In this document: in pieces, positions 38,813 to 46,807 of the stretch
Layout: every line of letters starts with the position of its first letter
Numbering within the stretch: the stretch's first letter is position 1
Origin: Ideonella sp.
Lineage (GTDB): Bacteria > Pseudomonadota > Gammaproteobacteria > Burkholderiales > Burkholderiaceae_C
Length of the DNA stretch: 64,000 bases
Assembly: GCA_015075545.1 (NCBI GenBank)
Contig: JABTUC010000002.1
Coordinates: forward strand, 620,001-684,000
Reading direction: 5' to 3'
Notes under the pieces: model-generated
What the model saw: the letters and a program-made list of their open reading frames with translations, nothing else
What the model was told of the DNA's origin: nothing
Databases searched by the model: none
Translations under genes and position numbers: made by a program

Positions 38813-39847
38813 ATGGCCGGCGCGCCCTATGTTGCGGACCACCTCGCCGAGCTCACCGGCTTTCGCGACCGCGACGTGCTCGACACCACGCTCGCCGGCG
38901 TGCTGCGCGAGTTGCTGCAGCCGTTGGCGGTGACCGTCTGTCATCGTGTCGGCGAAGGCGATCAGCAGCGCTGGCTCGTGCGCGCGCGCCTCTCGGAGGC
39001 CGACGTTGCAGCGAGCGCTGATTCGGTGTGGGCCGAACTCGACGAACTGCCGAAGCTGGAGGCGTTTCCGGCCCGCCAGGAGTGCCTGACCAGACAGGAG
39101 CCGGTCGAGGTGCCCGGCGCCACCCACGTCACCTGTTTCCCGTTGCTGACCGACCTCGACGCGGTGGGTGTGCTCGAGATCGAGAGCCGCAGCGACCTCG
39201 ACGCCGACCAGCTGCGCGCCGTCAGCAGCATGCTGCGCGTCTATCGCAACGTGCAGGGCCTGCTCGATTACAGCGAGCGCGACATGCTGACGGGCCTGCT
39301 CAACCGCAAGACGTTCGACGAGGCGTTCTACAAGGCCTTCTCCAGTGCGGGCGAGAACCAGGTGCTGGGCGAGACGCGGCGCGAAACGCGCCGCAGCATG
39401 CAAGCCTATCTCGGCATCATCGACATCGACCACTTCAAGCGGGTCAACGATCGCCACGGGCATCTGATCGGCGACGAGGTGCTGCTGCTGTTGTCGCGAT
39501 TGATGCGCGCCAGCTTTCGCTTCCACGACCGGCTCTATCGCTTCGGCGGCGAGGAGTTCGTCGTGCTGCTGCGTTGTGCCACCGACGACCATGCGCGGGA
39601 GGCGTTCGAACGCCTGCGCGCGGCCACCGAGGCCTACGGCTTCCCCCAGGTCGGCCACATCACGGTGTCGATCGGTTTCACCGACCTGCGACCCGGCGAC
39701 AATCCGACCACGGCGTTCGAGCGCGCCGACAAGGCGGTGTACTGGGCCAAGTCTCACGGTCGCAATCAGGTGGCCGAGCATGCCGATCTGTTGCAGCGCG
39801 GCGAGCTGATCGAGACGCAGAAGGCCGGCGACGTCGAGTTGTTCTGA
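38813..39847 (+). CDS. Diguanylate cyclase with N-terminal GAF-like domain
   Basis: 344 residues. The N-terminal 160 residues form a GAF-like sensory region. The GGDEF domain carries RDMLTGLLNRKTFDEA, IIDIDHFKRVND and RFGGEEFVV, the active GGEEF form. An RxxD inhibitory site (RFHD) stands five residues before GGEEF, so product inhibition is expected. The gene starts 28 bases after pilL on the same strand and may belong to the same transcript, linking cyclic di-GMP to the pilus chemosensory system. Confidence 0.92.
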   Translation: MAGAPYVADHLAELTGFRDRDVLDTTLAGVLRELLQPLAVTVCHRVGEGDQQRWLVRARLSEADVAASADSVWAELDELPKLEAFPARQECLTRQEPVEVPGATHVTCFPLLTDLDAVGVLEIESRSDLDADQLRAVSSMLRVYRNVQGLLDYSERDMLTGLLNRKTFDEAFYKAFSSAGENQVLGETRRETRRSMQAYLGIIDIDHFKRVNDRHGHLIGDEVLLLLSRLMRASFRFHDRLYRFGGEEFVVLLRCATDDHAREAFERLRAATEAYGFPQVGHITVSIGFTDLRPGDNPTTAFERADKAVYWAKSHGRNQVAEHADLLQRGELIETQKAGDVELF

Positions 39848-39858
39848 GCCAGTGCCAG

Positions 39859-39874
39859 GCCGGGGCTTGCCCCG
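39859..39874. terminator. GC hairpin after the diguanylate cyclase
   Basis: CCGGGG-CTTG-CCCCGG is a perfect 6-bp stem 12 bases past the stop. It lacks a T-run, so it may be rho-assisted or not a terminator at all. Confidence 0.4.
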
Positions 39875-39911
39875 GGAGATCATGCGGCCTGGTCCGGCGC
39901 TGTCCGGCGCA

Positions 39912-39917
39912 TAGAAT
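39912..39917 (+). promoter_or_regulatory. -10-like TAGAAT before yqgE
   Basis: TAGAAT ends nine bases before the yqgE ATG. It would serve the yqgE-ruvX-pyr operon. A -35 is not clear. Confidence 0.5.
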
Positions 39918-39926
39918 CGCACCGTC

Positions 39927-40502
39927 ATGGCCACGAGCCGCATCGACCTGACGAACCAGTTCCTGATTGCCATGCCCGGCATGGCCGACGACACGTTCGC
40001 CGGCGCGGTGGTCTACCTGTGCGAGCACACCGAGAAGGGCGCGCTCGGCTTGGTGATCAACAAGCCGATCGACATCAAGCTGCGCAATCTGTTCGAGAAG
40101 GTCGAGTTGTCGCTCGATCGCAAGGATCTGGCCGAGCAGCCGGTGTACTTCGGCGGGCCGGTGCAGACCGAGCGCGGCTTCGTGCTGCACGAGCGGCTCG
40201 GCGAAGAGAGCCCGTACACGTCGACGCTGGCGATCCCCGGCGGCCTGGAGATGACCACCAGCAAGGATGTGCTCGAGGCGATGTCGCACGGCGCCGGGCC
40301 GCGCCGCGTGCTGGTGACGCTCGGCTACAGCGGCTGGGGCGCCGGTCAGCTCGAAGAAGAGATCGGTCGCAACGGCTGGCTCACCGTCAACGCGTCGCCC
40401 GAGATCATCTTCGATACGCCGATCGAGCAGCGCTACGACAAGGCGCTGTCGCTGCTGGGCATCGACCCGCGCATGCTGAGCCAGGAGGCCGGGCACGCAT
40501 GA
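39927..40502 (+). CDS. yqgE: YqgE/AlgH family protein (UPF0301)
   Basis: 191 residues. NQFLIAMPGMADDTFAGAVV and GALGLVINKPID are the family hallmarks, with VYFGGPVQTERGF and LGYSGWGAGQLEEEI further on. The biochemical role is not known; it is usually linked to ruvX (yqgF). Stop codon overlaps the start of a 21-codon mini-ORF (ATGA). Confidence 0.95.
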   Translation: MATSRIDLTNQFLIAMPGMADDTFAGAVVYLCEHTEKGALGLVINKPIDIKLRNLFEKVELSLDRKDLAEQPVYFGGPVQTERGFVLHERLGEESPYTSTLAIPGGLEMTTSKDVLEAMSHGAGPRRVLVTLGYSGWGAGQLEEEIGRNGWLTVNASPEIIFDTPIEQRYDKALSLLGIDPRMLSQEAGHA

Positions 40503-40564
40503 ATGCGCACGGCCGCTCCGAAGCGCTCGTCCCCGAGCGCGCTGCGCGGCGGGTAGTCCAGTGA
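40499..40564 (+). repeat. Repeat copy A: 66-bp element encoding a 21-codon mini-ORF
   Basis: Starts with ATG inside the yqgE stop (ATGA) and ends in TGA that overlaps a further GTG (GTGA). The frame reads M-N-A-H-GRSEALVPE-R and ends in an Arg-rich tail. A second copy at 54284-54349 has the same length and matches 48 of 66 bases. Within it GCGCTCG-TCCC-CGAGCGC (40523-40540) is a perfect hairpin. Whether the peptide is made or the element is only a DNA repeat with an open frame is unknown. Confidence 0.7.
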
Positions 40565-40596
40565 GCGTGCGCGGCGTGCGCTGGGACCTCCGGTGA
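40561..40596 (+). other. Second mini-ORF (11 codons) bridging to ruvX
   Basis: GTG at 40561 overlaps the stop of the preceding mini-ORF and its own TGA overlaps the ruvX GTG (40593). With the 21-codon element it gives an unbroken series of 4-base overlaps from yqgE to ruvX. Expression is not shown; it may be a chance frame in GC-rich DNA. Confidence 0.4.
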
Positions 40597-41000
40597 GCAC
40601 GGCTGCGCCGCTGCGACGCCCCCGATCGTTCCTGGCCTTTGATTTCGGTGCGCGGCGCGTCGGCGTGGCGGTGGGCAACACGATGCTGAAGCAGGCGCAG
40701 CCGCTGGGTACCGTCTCGGCGCTGGGCGATGCGCGCTTCGCCGCCATCGGCCGCCTGGTTCGGGCGTGGCAACCCGATGCGCTGGTGGTCGGCGTGCCGA
40801 CGCACCCCGACGGCGCGCCGCACGACAACACGCGCCGTGCCTTGGTCTTCGCGCGCCAGTTGCACGGGCGCTTCAAGCTACCGGTGCACGAAGTGGACGA
40901 GCGGTACACGACGGCGGAGGCGCTGTCGCAGGGCGCGAGCGACGTCGACGCTGCAGCGGCGGCGCTGATCCTCGAGCAGTACTTGCGGGAATCCTCGTGA
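40593..41000 (+). CDS. ruvX: RuvX/YqgF, putative Holliday-junction resolvase or pre-16S rRNA nuclease
   Basis: 135 residues, GTG start. RNase H-like fold: FLAFDFGARRVGVAVGN with the catalytic aspartate, VVGVPTHPDGAPH, VDERYTTAEA and DAAAAALILEQYL. In E. coli the homologue matures 16S rRNA. Stop overlaps the pyrR start (GTGA). Confidence 0.93.
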   Translation: MSTAAPLRRPRSFLAFDFGARRVGVAVGNTMLKQAQPLGTVSALGDARFAAIGRLVRAWQPDALVVGVPTHPDGAPHDNTRRALVFARQLHGRFKLPVHEVDERYTTAEALSQGASDVDAAAAALILEQYLRESS

Positions 41001-41503
41001 GCACGCTCAGCCTCGACGCCGAAGCGCTGTACGCCGAGTTGCTGGCCGGCGTGCGCAGGTTGCTGCCGGCCGATGCCGCGCTGGTGGGCATCTGGTCGGG
41101 CGGCGCGTGGCTGGCCGAACGGCTGCAGGTCGACCTGCAGCGTGCGGGCGAGCACGGCGTGATCTCCAGCACGCTGCACCGCGATGACTACCGTGCGCGC
41201 GGGCTCGCCGGGGGCGGCGATGCCACGCGGCTGCCGTTCGCGATCGACGGCGCGCGCATTCTGCTGATCGACGACGTGCTGTTCACCGGGCGCACGATCC
41301 GCGCGGTGATCAACGAGCTGTACGACTTCGGCCGGCCGCGCGCGGTCGACCTGGCGGTGCTGGTCGACCGCGGCGGCCGCGAGCTGCCGATCCAGGCGTC
41401 GTTCGCGGCGGCCAAGGTGGTACTGCCGGCGTCGCAGCGGCTGAGGCTGGCGCGCGGCGACGACGGGCGCTTCGCGTTCTCGCTGCAAGAGCAGAAGGGC
41501 TGA
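40997..41503 (+). CDS. pyrR: PyrR, pyrimidine operon regulator / uracil phosphoribosyltransferase
   Basis: 168 residues, GTG start overlapping the ruvX stop. PRTase fold with GIWSGGAWLAERL, STLHRDDYRARGL, and the PRPP loop ILLIDDVLFTGRTIRAV. Next to pyrB it may regulate or salvage; I see no PyrR-type RNA anti-antiterminator before pyrB, so attenuation is not supported by the sequence. The pyrB start follows after three bases. Confidence 0.92.
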   Translation: MSTLSLDAEALYAELLAGVRRLLPADAALVGIWSGGAWLAERLQVDLQRAGEHGVISSTLHRDDYRARGLAGGGDATRLPFAIDGARILLIDDVLFTGRTIRAVINELYDFGRPRAVDLAVLVDRGGRELPIQASFAAAKVVLPASQRLRLARGDDGRFAFSLQEQKG

Positions 41504-41506
41504 CGC

Positions 41507-42469
41507 GTGCTGTCGCGCCGCAACCCGCAGCTCAACGCCCACGGCGAGCTGATCCACCTGCTGTCGATCGAAGGGCTGCCACGCGAGGTGCTGACGCAGA
41601 TTCTCGACACCGCCGGCACTTTTCTTTCGGTCAACGACCGCGAGGTCAAGAAGGTGCCACTGCTGCGCGGCAAGAGCGTGTTCAACCTGTTCTTCGAGAA
41701 CAGCACGCGCACGCGCACCACCTTCGAGATCGCCGCCAAACGTCTGTCGGCCGACGTGATCAACCTCGACATCGCGCGCTCGTCCACCGCCAAGGGCGAG
41801 AGCCTGCTCGACACGATCGCCAATCTATCGGCGATGCACGCCGACATGTTCATCGTGCGCCATGGCGAGTCCGGCGCGCCGTACCTGATCGCGCAGCACT
41901 GTGCGCCGCACGTGCACGTGATCAACGCCGGCGACGGCCGGCACGCGCATCCGACGCAGGGCCTGCTCGACATGTATGCGATCCGCCACTACAAGGGCGA
42001 TTTCTCGCGGCTCACGGTGGCGATCGTCGGCGATATCGTGCACTCGCGCGTCGCACGCTCCGACATCCACGCGCTGACCACACTCGGCGTGCCCGAGGTG
42101 CGCGTGGTCGGCCCGCGCACGCTGGTGCCGGGCGACCTGCGTGCGATGGGCGTGCGCGTCTGCCACGACATGGCCGAAGGAATCGCGGGTGCCGACGTGA
42201 TCGTCATGCTGCGGCTGCAGAACGAGCGCATGAGCGGCGCGATGCTGCCGAGCGCGGCGGAGTTCGCCAAGACTTTCGGCCTGACGCCCGAGAAGCTGGC
42301 GCTGGCCAAGCCCGACGCCATCGTGATGCACCCCGGCCCGATCAACCGCGGCGTCGAGATCGACTCCAGCGTGGCCGACGGCCGCGCCAGCGTGATCCTG
42401 CCGCAGGTGACCTTCGGCATCGCGGTGCGCATGGCGGTGATGTCGATCATCGCCGGCAACGAGGCGTGA
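41507..42469 (+). CDS. pyrB: PyrB, aspartate carbamoyltransferase catalytic subunit
   Basis: 320 residues, GTG start. Motifs: [19 protein letters not shown] (carbamoyl phosphate loop), [33 protein letters not shown] and [12 protein letters not shown]. No pyrI regulatory subunit follows. Instead the next gene is a dihydroorotase homologue joined by GTGA, the layout of class A ATCases that need a dihydroorotase-like partner. Confidence 0.96.
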   Translation: MLSRRNPQLNAHGELIHLLSIEGLPREVLTQILDTAGTFLSVNDREVKKVPLLRGKSVFNLFFENSTRTRTTFEIAAKRLSADVINLDIARSSTAKGESLLDTIANLSAMHADMFIVRHGESGAPYLIAQHCAPHVHVINAGDGRHAHPTQGLLDMYAIRHYKGDFSRLTVAIVGDIVHSRVARSDIHALTTLGVPEVRVVGPRTLVPGDLRAMGVRVCHDMAEGIAGADVIVMLRLQNERMSGAMLPSAAEFAKTFGLTPEKLALAKPDAIVMHPGPINRGVEIDSSVADGRASVILPQVTFGIAVRMAVMSIIAGNEA

Positions 42470-43800
42470 CTGCGGCGGTGCGATTCGAGCCCACGATGAA
42501 GCTGCTGATCCACGACGGCCGGGTGATCGACCCCGCAACGGGCCGCGACGAGCGCGCCGATGTGGCGATCGCCGATGGCCACATCGCTGCGATCGGGCGC
42601 GCCGCTGATTTCGACGCCGAGCGTCGCATCGATGCGCGCGGCTGCATCGTGATGCCGGGCCTGGTCGACCTGGCGGTGCGCTTGCGCGAACCTGGCCGCG
42701 AGCACGAAGGCATGCTGCGCAGCGAGTTGCGTGCGGCCGCGGCAGGCGGCGTGACGAGCTTGGTGTGTCCGCCCGACACCGATCCGCCGCTCGACGAACC
42801 CGGTTTGGTCGAGATGCTCAAGTTTCGCGCGCGCCGGCAGTCCTCGTGCCGGCTGTTCCCGCTGGGGGCGCTGACGCGAGGGCTCGGCGGCGACGCGCTG
42901 ACCGAGATGGCGCACCTGAGCGAGGCCGGCTGTGTCGGTTTCTCGCAGGCCGATCATCCGCTGCGCGACACCAGCCTGCTGATGCGCGCGCTGCAGTACG
43001 CCGCGACTTTCGGCTACACGGTCTGGCTGCGGCCGCAGGACGCGTGGCTGTCCGGCGGCGTGGCCGCCAGCGGCGCGGTGGCCACGCGGCTGGGCCTCGC
43101 GGGCGTACCGGTGGCGGCCGAGACGGTGGCACTGCACACCATCGTCGAACTGGCGCGCGCCACCGGTGCGCGCGTGCACCTGTGCCGCCTGAGCAGCGCC
43201 GCCGGCGTCGAACTCGTGCGCCGCGCCAAGGCCGAAGGGCTGCCGTTGAGCGCCGATGTCAACGTGCACTCGCTGCACCTGACCGACGTCGACATCGGGT
43301 ACTTCAACGCCGACATGCGCCTGAACCCGCCGCTGCGCCAGCAGGCCGACCGCGCCGCGTTGCGGCGCGCGCTGGCCGACGGCACGATCGATGCCCTGGT
43401 GTCCGACCACAGTCCCGTGGCCGACGACGCGAAGAACCTGCCGTTCGCCGAGGCCGAGCCCGGGGCCAGCGCGGTCGAACTGCTGCTGAGCCTGGCGCTG
43501 AAGTGGGGCCGCGACGACGGCGTCGACCTGCCGCGCACCTTGGCGCGCGTCACCAGCGACCCGGCACGCGTGCTCGGTGCGAGCCTCGGTGCGCTGGGGG
43601 TCGGCCGTCTGGTCGAAGGCGCGGTGGCCGACCTCTGCGTGTTCGACCCCGACGCCACCTGGTCGGTCACCCGCGAGGTGCTCGTCAGCCAAGGCAAGCA
43701 CACGCCGTTCGACTTCACCGTCACCGGCACCGCGCTGCCCGGCCGCGTGCGCGCCACGGTGCTCGCCGGCGGCGTGTCGTATCAGGCAGCAGCGGTGTGA
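42466..43800 (+). CDS. pyrX: Dihydroorotase homologue PyrC'/PyrX, probably non-catalytic
   Basis: 444 residues from GTG 42466; ATG 42496 is an alternative start ([13 protein letters not shown]). Amidohydrolase fold, closest to class I dihydroorotases. The conserved HxH of the first strand is replaced: [11 protein letters not shown] has Ala70 and Arg72 where VDLHVHLREPG is expected. Other blocks such as [23 protein letters not shown] and VSDHSPV remain. Loss of both metal ligands makes catalysis unlikely. In Pseudomonas such a protein is structurally required by PyrB. The frame is open throughout, so this is not a simple frameshift. Confidence 0.88.
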   Translation: MTAAVRFEPTMKLLIHDGRVIDPATGRDERADVAIADGHIAAIGRAADFDAERRIDARGCIVMPGLVDLAVRLREPGREHEGMLRSELRAAAAGGVTSLVCPPDTDPPLDEPGLVEMLKFRARRQSSCRLFPLGALTRGLGGDALTEMAHLSEAGCVGFSQADHPLRDTSLLMRALQYAATFGYTVWLRPQDAWLSGGVAASGAVATRLGLAGVPVAAETVALHTIVELARATGARVHLCRLSSAAGVELVRRAKAEGLPLSADVNVHSLHLTDVDIGYFNADMRLNPPLRQQADRAALRRALADGTIDALVSDHSPVADDAKNLPFAEAEPGASAVELLLSLALKWGRDDGVDLPRTLARVTSDPARVLGASLGALGVGRLVEGAVADLCVFDPDATWSVTREVLVSQGKHTPFDFTVTGTALPGRVRATVLAGGVSYQAAAV

Positions 43801-44654
43801 GCGGGCTGCCGGCGGGCAGCCGCCGTGTGGCGGACACGGAGCCGGCGCACGCGCGCAACGGCTGGTCGGCCGTGCGCGTGCTCGTCGGCGGCTGGCGTCT
43901 GCTGCGCGTGACGCTGCACCTGCTGGTCGGCATCGGCATCGTGATGTTGCGCTTTCCGTGGCTCGATGCCGTGGCGCGGCAGCGGCGCATCGCCTGGTGG
44001 TCGCGCGGCCTGCTGAACGCCATGGGCGTGCGGCTGATCGCCGAGGGTGCCTTTCGCGCCGGCGCAAACCTGCTGGTGGCCAACCACATCTCGTGGCTCG
44101 ACGTCGCCGCGATGCACGCGGTGTGCCCGCGCGCGCGCTTCGTCTCCAAGGCCGATGTGCGCCGCTGGCCGTTGCTGGGCTGGCTGATCGGCGAGGTGGG
44201 CACGCTGTTCATCGAGCGCGAGCGCAAGCGCGATGCGCTGCGGGTCGTTCACCAGGTGGCCGAGGCGCTGCGCGCGGGCGAGGCCGTGGCCGTGTTTCCC
44301 GAAGGCACCACCGGCGACGGGCGAGCACTGCTGCCGTTTCATGCCAACCTGCTGCAGGCGGCGATCGCGGCGCAGGCGCCGGTGCAGCCGGTGGCGTTGC
44401 GCTACACCGAGCCGGGCCTCGAGTGGAGCCCGGCCGCGAGTTGGCTCGGCCCGATTCCGCTGGCGGCCAGCGTGTGGGCCATTGCCTGCGCGCGTGGCGT
44501 GCAGGTGCGGGTCGAGGTACTCAGCGCGCGCGGCAGTGCGCACGCCGATCGCCGCGCCCTTGCACGACGGCTGCAAGACGACATCGCCGGTGCACTCGGC
44601 CTGCCGCCTTGCGAAGCGGTGCCGGCCGAGGCGATGCCTCAGGCCTTGCCCTGA
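43797..44654 (+). CDS. plsC: 1-acylglycerol-3-phosphate acyltransferase (PlsC family)
   Basis: 285 residues, GTG start overlapping the preceding stop. One hydrophobic segment near the start ([17 protein letters not shown]) is followed by NHISWLD, the catalytic NHx4D block, [16 protein letters not shown] and [15 protein letters not shown]. Lysophospholipid acyltransferase for phosphatidic acid; some homologues acylate ornithine lipids. The last 16 bases overlap convergent gpmA. Confidence 0.9.
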   Translation: MSGLPAGSRRVADTEPAHARNGWSAVRVLVGGWRLLRVTLHLLVGIGIVMLRFPWLDAVARQRRIAWWSRGLLNAMGVRLIAEGAFRAGANLLVANHISWLDVAAMHAVCPRARFVSKADVRRWPLLGWLIGEVGTLFIERERKRDALRVVHQVAEALRAGEAVAVFPEGTTGDGRALLPFHANLLQAAIAAQAPVQPVALRYTEPGLEWSPAASWLGPIPLAASVWAIACARGVQVRVEVLSARGSAHADRRALARRLQDDIAGALGLPPCEAVPAEAMPQALP

Positions 44655-45382
44655 CCAGCCACTGCCGCCGCGGCGCGGGCCACTGCGTCGGCGTCGCCGA
44701 GGTAGCGCCGCGACAGCGGCCGCAGCGCGGCGTCGAGTTCGTAGACGAGGGGGATGCCGTTGGGGATGTTGACGCCGACGATGTCGGCGTCGCTGATGCC
44801 ATCGAGGTACTTGACCAGTGCACGCATCGAGTTGCCGTGCGCGGCCACCAGCACACGCCGCCCGGCATGCAGCGCCGGCGCGAGGGTGTCGTGCCAGCAT
44901 GGCAGCACGCGGGCCACGGTGTCCTTCAGGCACTCGGTGAGCGGCACCTGCCCGGGCTGCAGCGCGGCATAGCGTGGATCGCTGCGCTCGCTGCGCGGGT
45001 CGTCGCTCGTCAGGGCCGGTGGCGGCGTGTCGTAGCTGCGCCGCCAGGCGAGCACCTGCTGCTCGCCGTACTGGCGCGCCATGTCGGCCTTGTTGAGGCC
45101 CTGCAGCGCGCCATAGTGGCGTTCGTTGAGTCGCCAGTCTTTGTGCACCGGCAGCCAGGTGCGCTGCATCGTGTCGAGCGCGTGCCACAGCGTCCAGATC
45201 GCCCTCCTGAGCACCGAGGTGTAGGCGACATCGAACTCGAAGCCCGACTGCGCCAGCAGCGTGCCGGCGTCGCGCGCCTGCTGCACGCCGGTCTCGGTGA
45301 GGCCGACGTCGGTCCAGCCGGTGAAGCGGTTCTCAAGATTCCAGGTCGATTCGCCGTGGCGCAGCAGCACGAGGGTGGGCAT
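44639..45382 (-). CDS. gpmA: GpmA, 2,3-bisphosphoglycerate-dependent phosphoglycerate mutase
   Basis: 247 residues. [20 protein letters not shown] with the phospho-histidine, then [19 protein letters not shown] and [19 protein letters not shown]. Interconverts 3- and 2-phosphoglycerate. Divergent from the rhodanese gene and overlapping plsC at its 3' end. Confidence 0.95.
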   Translation of the reverse strand: MPTLVLLRHGESTWNLENRFTGWTDVGLTETGVQQARDAGTLLAQSGFEFDVAYTSVLRRAIWTLWHALDTMQRTWLPVHKDWRLNERHYGALQGLNKADMARQYGEQQVLAWRRSYDTPPPALTSDDPRSERSDPRYAALQPGQVPLTECLKDTVARVLPCWHDTLAPALHAGRRVLVAAHGNSMRALVKYLDGISDADIVGVNIPNGIPLVYELDAALRPLSRRYLGDADAVARAAAAVAGQGKA

Positions 45383-45414
45383 GGGGCAACGAGGGCGACG
45401 TGGGGCGGGAATTC

Positions 45415-45420
45415 TATAAT
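45415..45420 (+). promoter_or_regulatory. Consensus -10 TATAAT upstream of the rhodanese gene
   Basis: Exact TATAAT in an AT-rich pocket (GAATTCTATAATTC) 30 bases before the ATG at 45451. No strong -35 is present at 17 bases spacing, but the -10 is the best in the window. Confidence 0.65.
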
Positions 45421-45450
45421 TCGCGCCCTTTCACTTGCCGAACGCGCGCG

Positions 45451-45873
45451 ATGAACCTGCTGCAGTTTGCGCTCGAGAACTGGGTGCTGATCGTGGTGGC
45501 GCTGGCCTCCGGTGCGCTGCTGCTGTGGCCCTCGCTGAGCAAGCACGGCGGCGCCGCTGCAGTCGGCACCAGCGAGGCGGTGCGGCTGATCAACCGCGAG
45601 AAGGCGGTGCTGATCGACGTCAGCGAACCCGAGGAGTTCGCGCAGGGGCACGCGGCCGGTGCGCGCAACGTACCGCTCAAGGCCTTGCAGGGCGCCAAGG
45701 AATTGCCGTCGAACAAGCAACTGCCGCTGGTGCTGATGTGCAGCACCGGTGCCCGCGCGGCGCGCGCCGCCGGCGAGTTGCGCAAGGCGGGCCACCAGCG
45801 GGCGATTGCGCTGTCCGGCGGCCTCAAGGCGTGGCGCGAGGCCAATCTGCCGCTCGAGAAGTCCGCTGCGTGA
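45451..45873 (+). CDS. Membrane-anchored rhodanese-domain protein
   Basis: 140 residues. An N-terminal transmembrane helix (WVLIVVALASGALLLWP) is followed by a single rhodanese domain: AVLIDVSEPEEFAQGHAAGARNVP and MCSTGARAARAAGEL, where the active-site cysteine is in LMCSTG. Sulfur transfer or redox role on the membrane; partner unknown. Upstream of grxC and secB on the same strand, 80 bases before grxC. Confidence 0.9.
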   Translation: MNLLQFALENWVLIVVALASGALLLWPSLSKHGGAAAVGTSEAVRLINREKAVLIDVSEPEEFAQGHAAGARNVPLKALQGAKELPSNKQLPLVLMCSTGARAARAAGELRKAGHQRAIALSGGLKAWREANLPLEKSAA

Positions 45874-45953
45874 CGGGTGACATGACCCGGCGCCGTCCGG
45901 GGGCTGCGTCGTTGGCGACAATGGCGTCCTCGTCGTTGGCTGGCGGTTCCCGA

Positions 45954-46214
45954 ATGAAGCCCGTGCGCATGTACACCACCGAGGTGTGTCCGTTCTGCAA
46001 CCGTGCCAAGGCCCTGCTGCGCCAGCGCGGCGTGGCGCAGATCGACGAGGTGCGGGTCGATCTCGACCCAGCGCAGCGCCTGCGCATGATGGAGATCACC
46101 GGCCGCCGCACCGTGCCGCAGATCTTCATCGGCGACACCCACGTCGGCGGCTGCGACGACCTGATGGCGCTCGACCTGCGCGGCGCTCTGATGCCGCTGT
46201 TGGCCGACGCCTGA
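45954..46214 (+). CDS. grxC: GrxC, glutaredoxin 3
   Basis: 86 residues. The active site CPFC sits at residues 12-15, and [18 protein letters not shown] has the cis-proline and glutathione-binding Gly-Gly. The ATG at 45954 fits the family; an in-frame ATG at 45921 adds an 11-residue extension with no similarity. Confidence 0.95.
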   Translation: MKPVRMYTTEVCPFCNRAKALLRQRGVAQIDEVRVDLDPAQRLRMMEITGRRTVPQIFIGDTHVGGCDDLMALDLRGALMPLLADA

Positions 46215-46237
46215 GCCGCGCGCTCGATTGCGCCTGC

Positions 46238-46243
46238 GATAAT
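46238..46243 (+). promoter_or_regulatory. -10-like GATAAT of secB
   Basis: GATAAT lies 72 bases before the secB ATG and before a strong hairpin, so the secB message would carry that hairpin in its leader. Confidence 0.5.
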
Positions 46244-46267
46244 CGCGACCCAGCCCGGACCCACCCC

Positions 46268-46300
46268 ACGGCCCGCAACGACTGCGGGCCGTTTCGTTTC
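46268..46300 (+). terminator. Strong hairpin plus T-rich tail between grxC and secB
   Basis: ACGGCCCGCA, a 5-base loop (ACGAC) and TGCGGGCCGT give a perfect 10-bp stem followed by TTTCGTTTC. It is the best rho-independent terminator on this strand, ending grxC transcription. Because a -10-like box lies upstream of it, it could also attenuate secB. Confidence 0.75.
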
Positions 46301-46315
46301 CCCGAAAGCCTCGCC

Positions 46316-46795
46316 ATGGCCGATGCCGATACGACCCCCGTGTTCCAGATCCAGCGCATCTATCTGAAGGACCTGTCGCTGGAACAGCCCAACTCGCCGC
46401 AGATCCTGCTCGAGCAGCAGCAGCCGCAGGTCGACATCAACCTCGGGTTGTCGGCCGAGGGCGTCGGCGACGGCCTGTACGAGGTGTGCGTGACCGCCAC
46501 CGTCACCACCAAGGTGGCCGAACGCACGCTGTTCCTGGTGGAGGCCAAGCAGGCCGGCATCTTCGAGATCCGCAACCTGCCGCAGGACCAGGTGCAGGGC
46601 GTGCTCAGCGTCGTCTGCCCGCAGATGCTCTACCCGTACCTGCGCGCCATCGTGTCCGATGTCTGCACGCGCGCCGGCTTTCCGCCGATCCTGCTGACCG
46701 AGGTCAACTTCCAGGCCATGTACGAGGCGCAGCAGGCGCAGGCTGCCAAAGGCAACGGCAACGGCGGCAGCGGGTTGATCACCAGCGCCGCCTGA
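46316..46795 (+). CDS. secB: SecB, export chaperone
   Basis: 159 residues. Holds presecretory proteins unfolded and passes them to Sec[20 protein letters not shown] is the near-invariant start block. It also has [17 protein letters not shown] and [16 protein letters not shown]. Tail GNGNGGSG is flexible. gpsA follows 12 bases later, the common secB-gpsA order. Confidence 0.96.
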   Translation: MADADTTPVFQIQRIYLKDLSLEQPNSPQILLEQQQPQVDINLGLSAEGVGDGLYEVCVTATVTTKVAERTLFLVEAKQAGIFEIRNLPQDQVQGVLSVVCPQMLYPYLRAIVSDVCTRAGFPPILLTEVNFQAMYEAQQAQAAKGNGNGGSGLITSAA

Positions 46796-46807
46796 GCGCA
46801 CCTGGCC

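Noticed and set aside
35725-38814. About 1000-codon frame antisense to pilL
   Set aside because: Same reason: no start signal, no domain, and complete coverage by the kinase on the other strand.
40560-40600. PyrR-controlled attenuator ahead of pyrB
   Set aside because: There are only three bases between pyrR and pyrB and no competing hairpins upstream within the coupled genes.
42655-42700. Sequencing error as the cause of the missing HxH in the dihydroorotase homologue
   Set aside because: The frame is intact on both sides, and turning Ala and Arg into two His needs several independent base changes.
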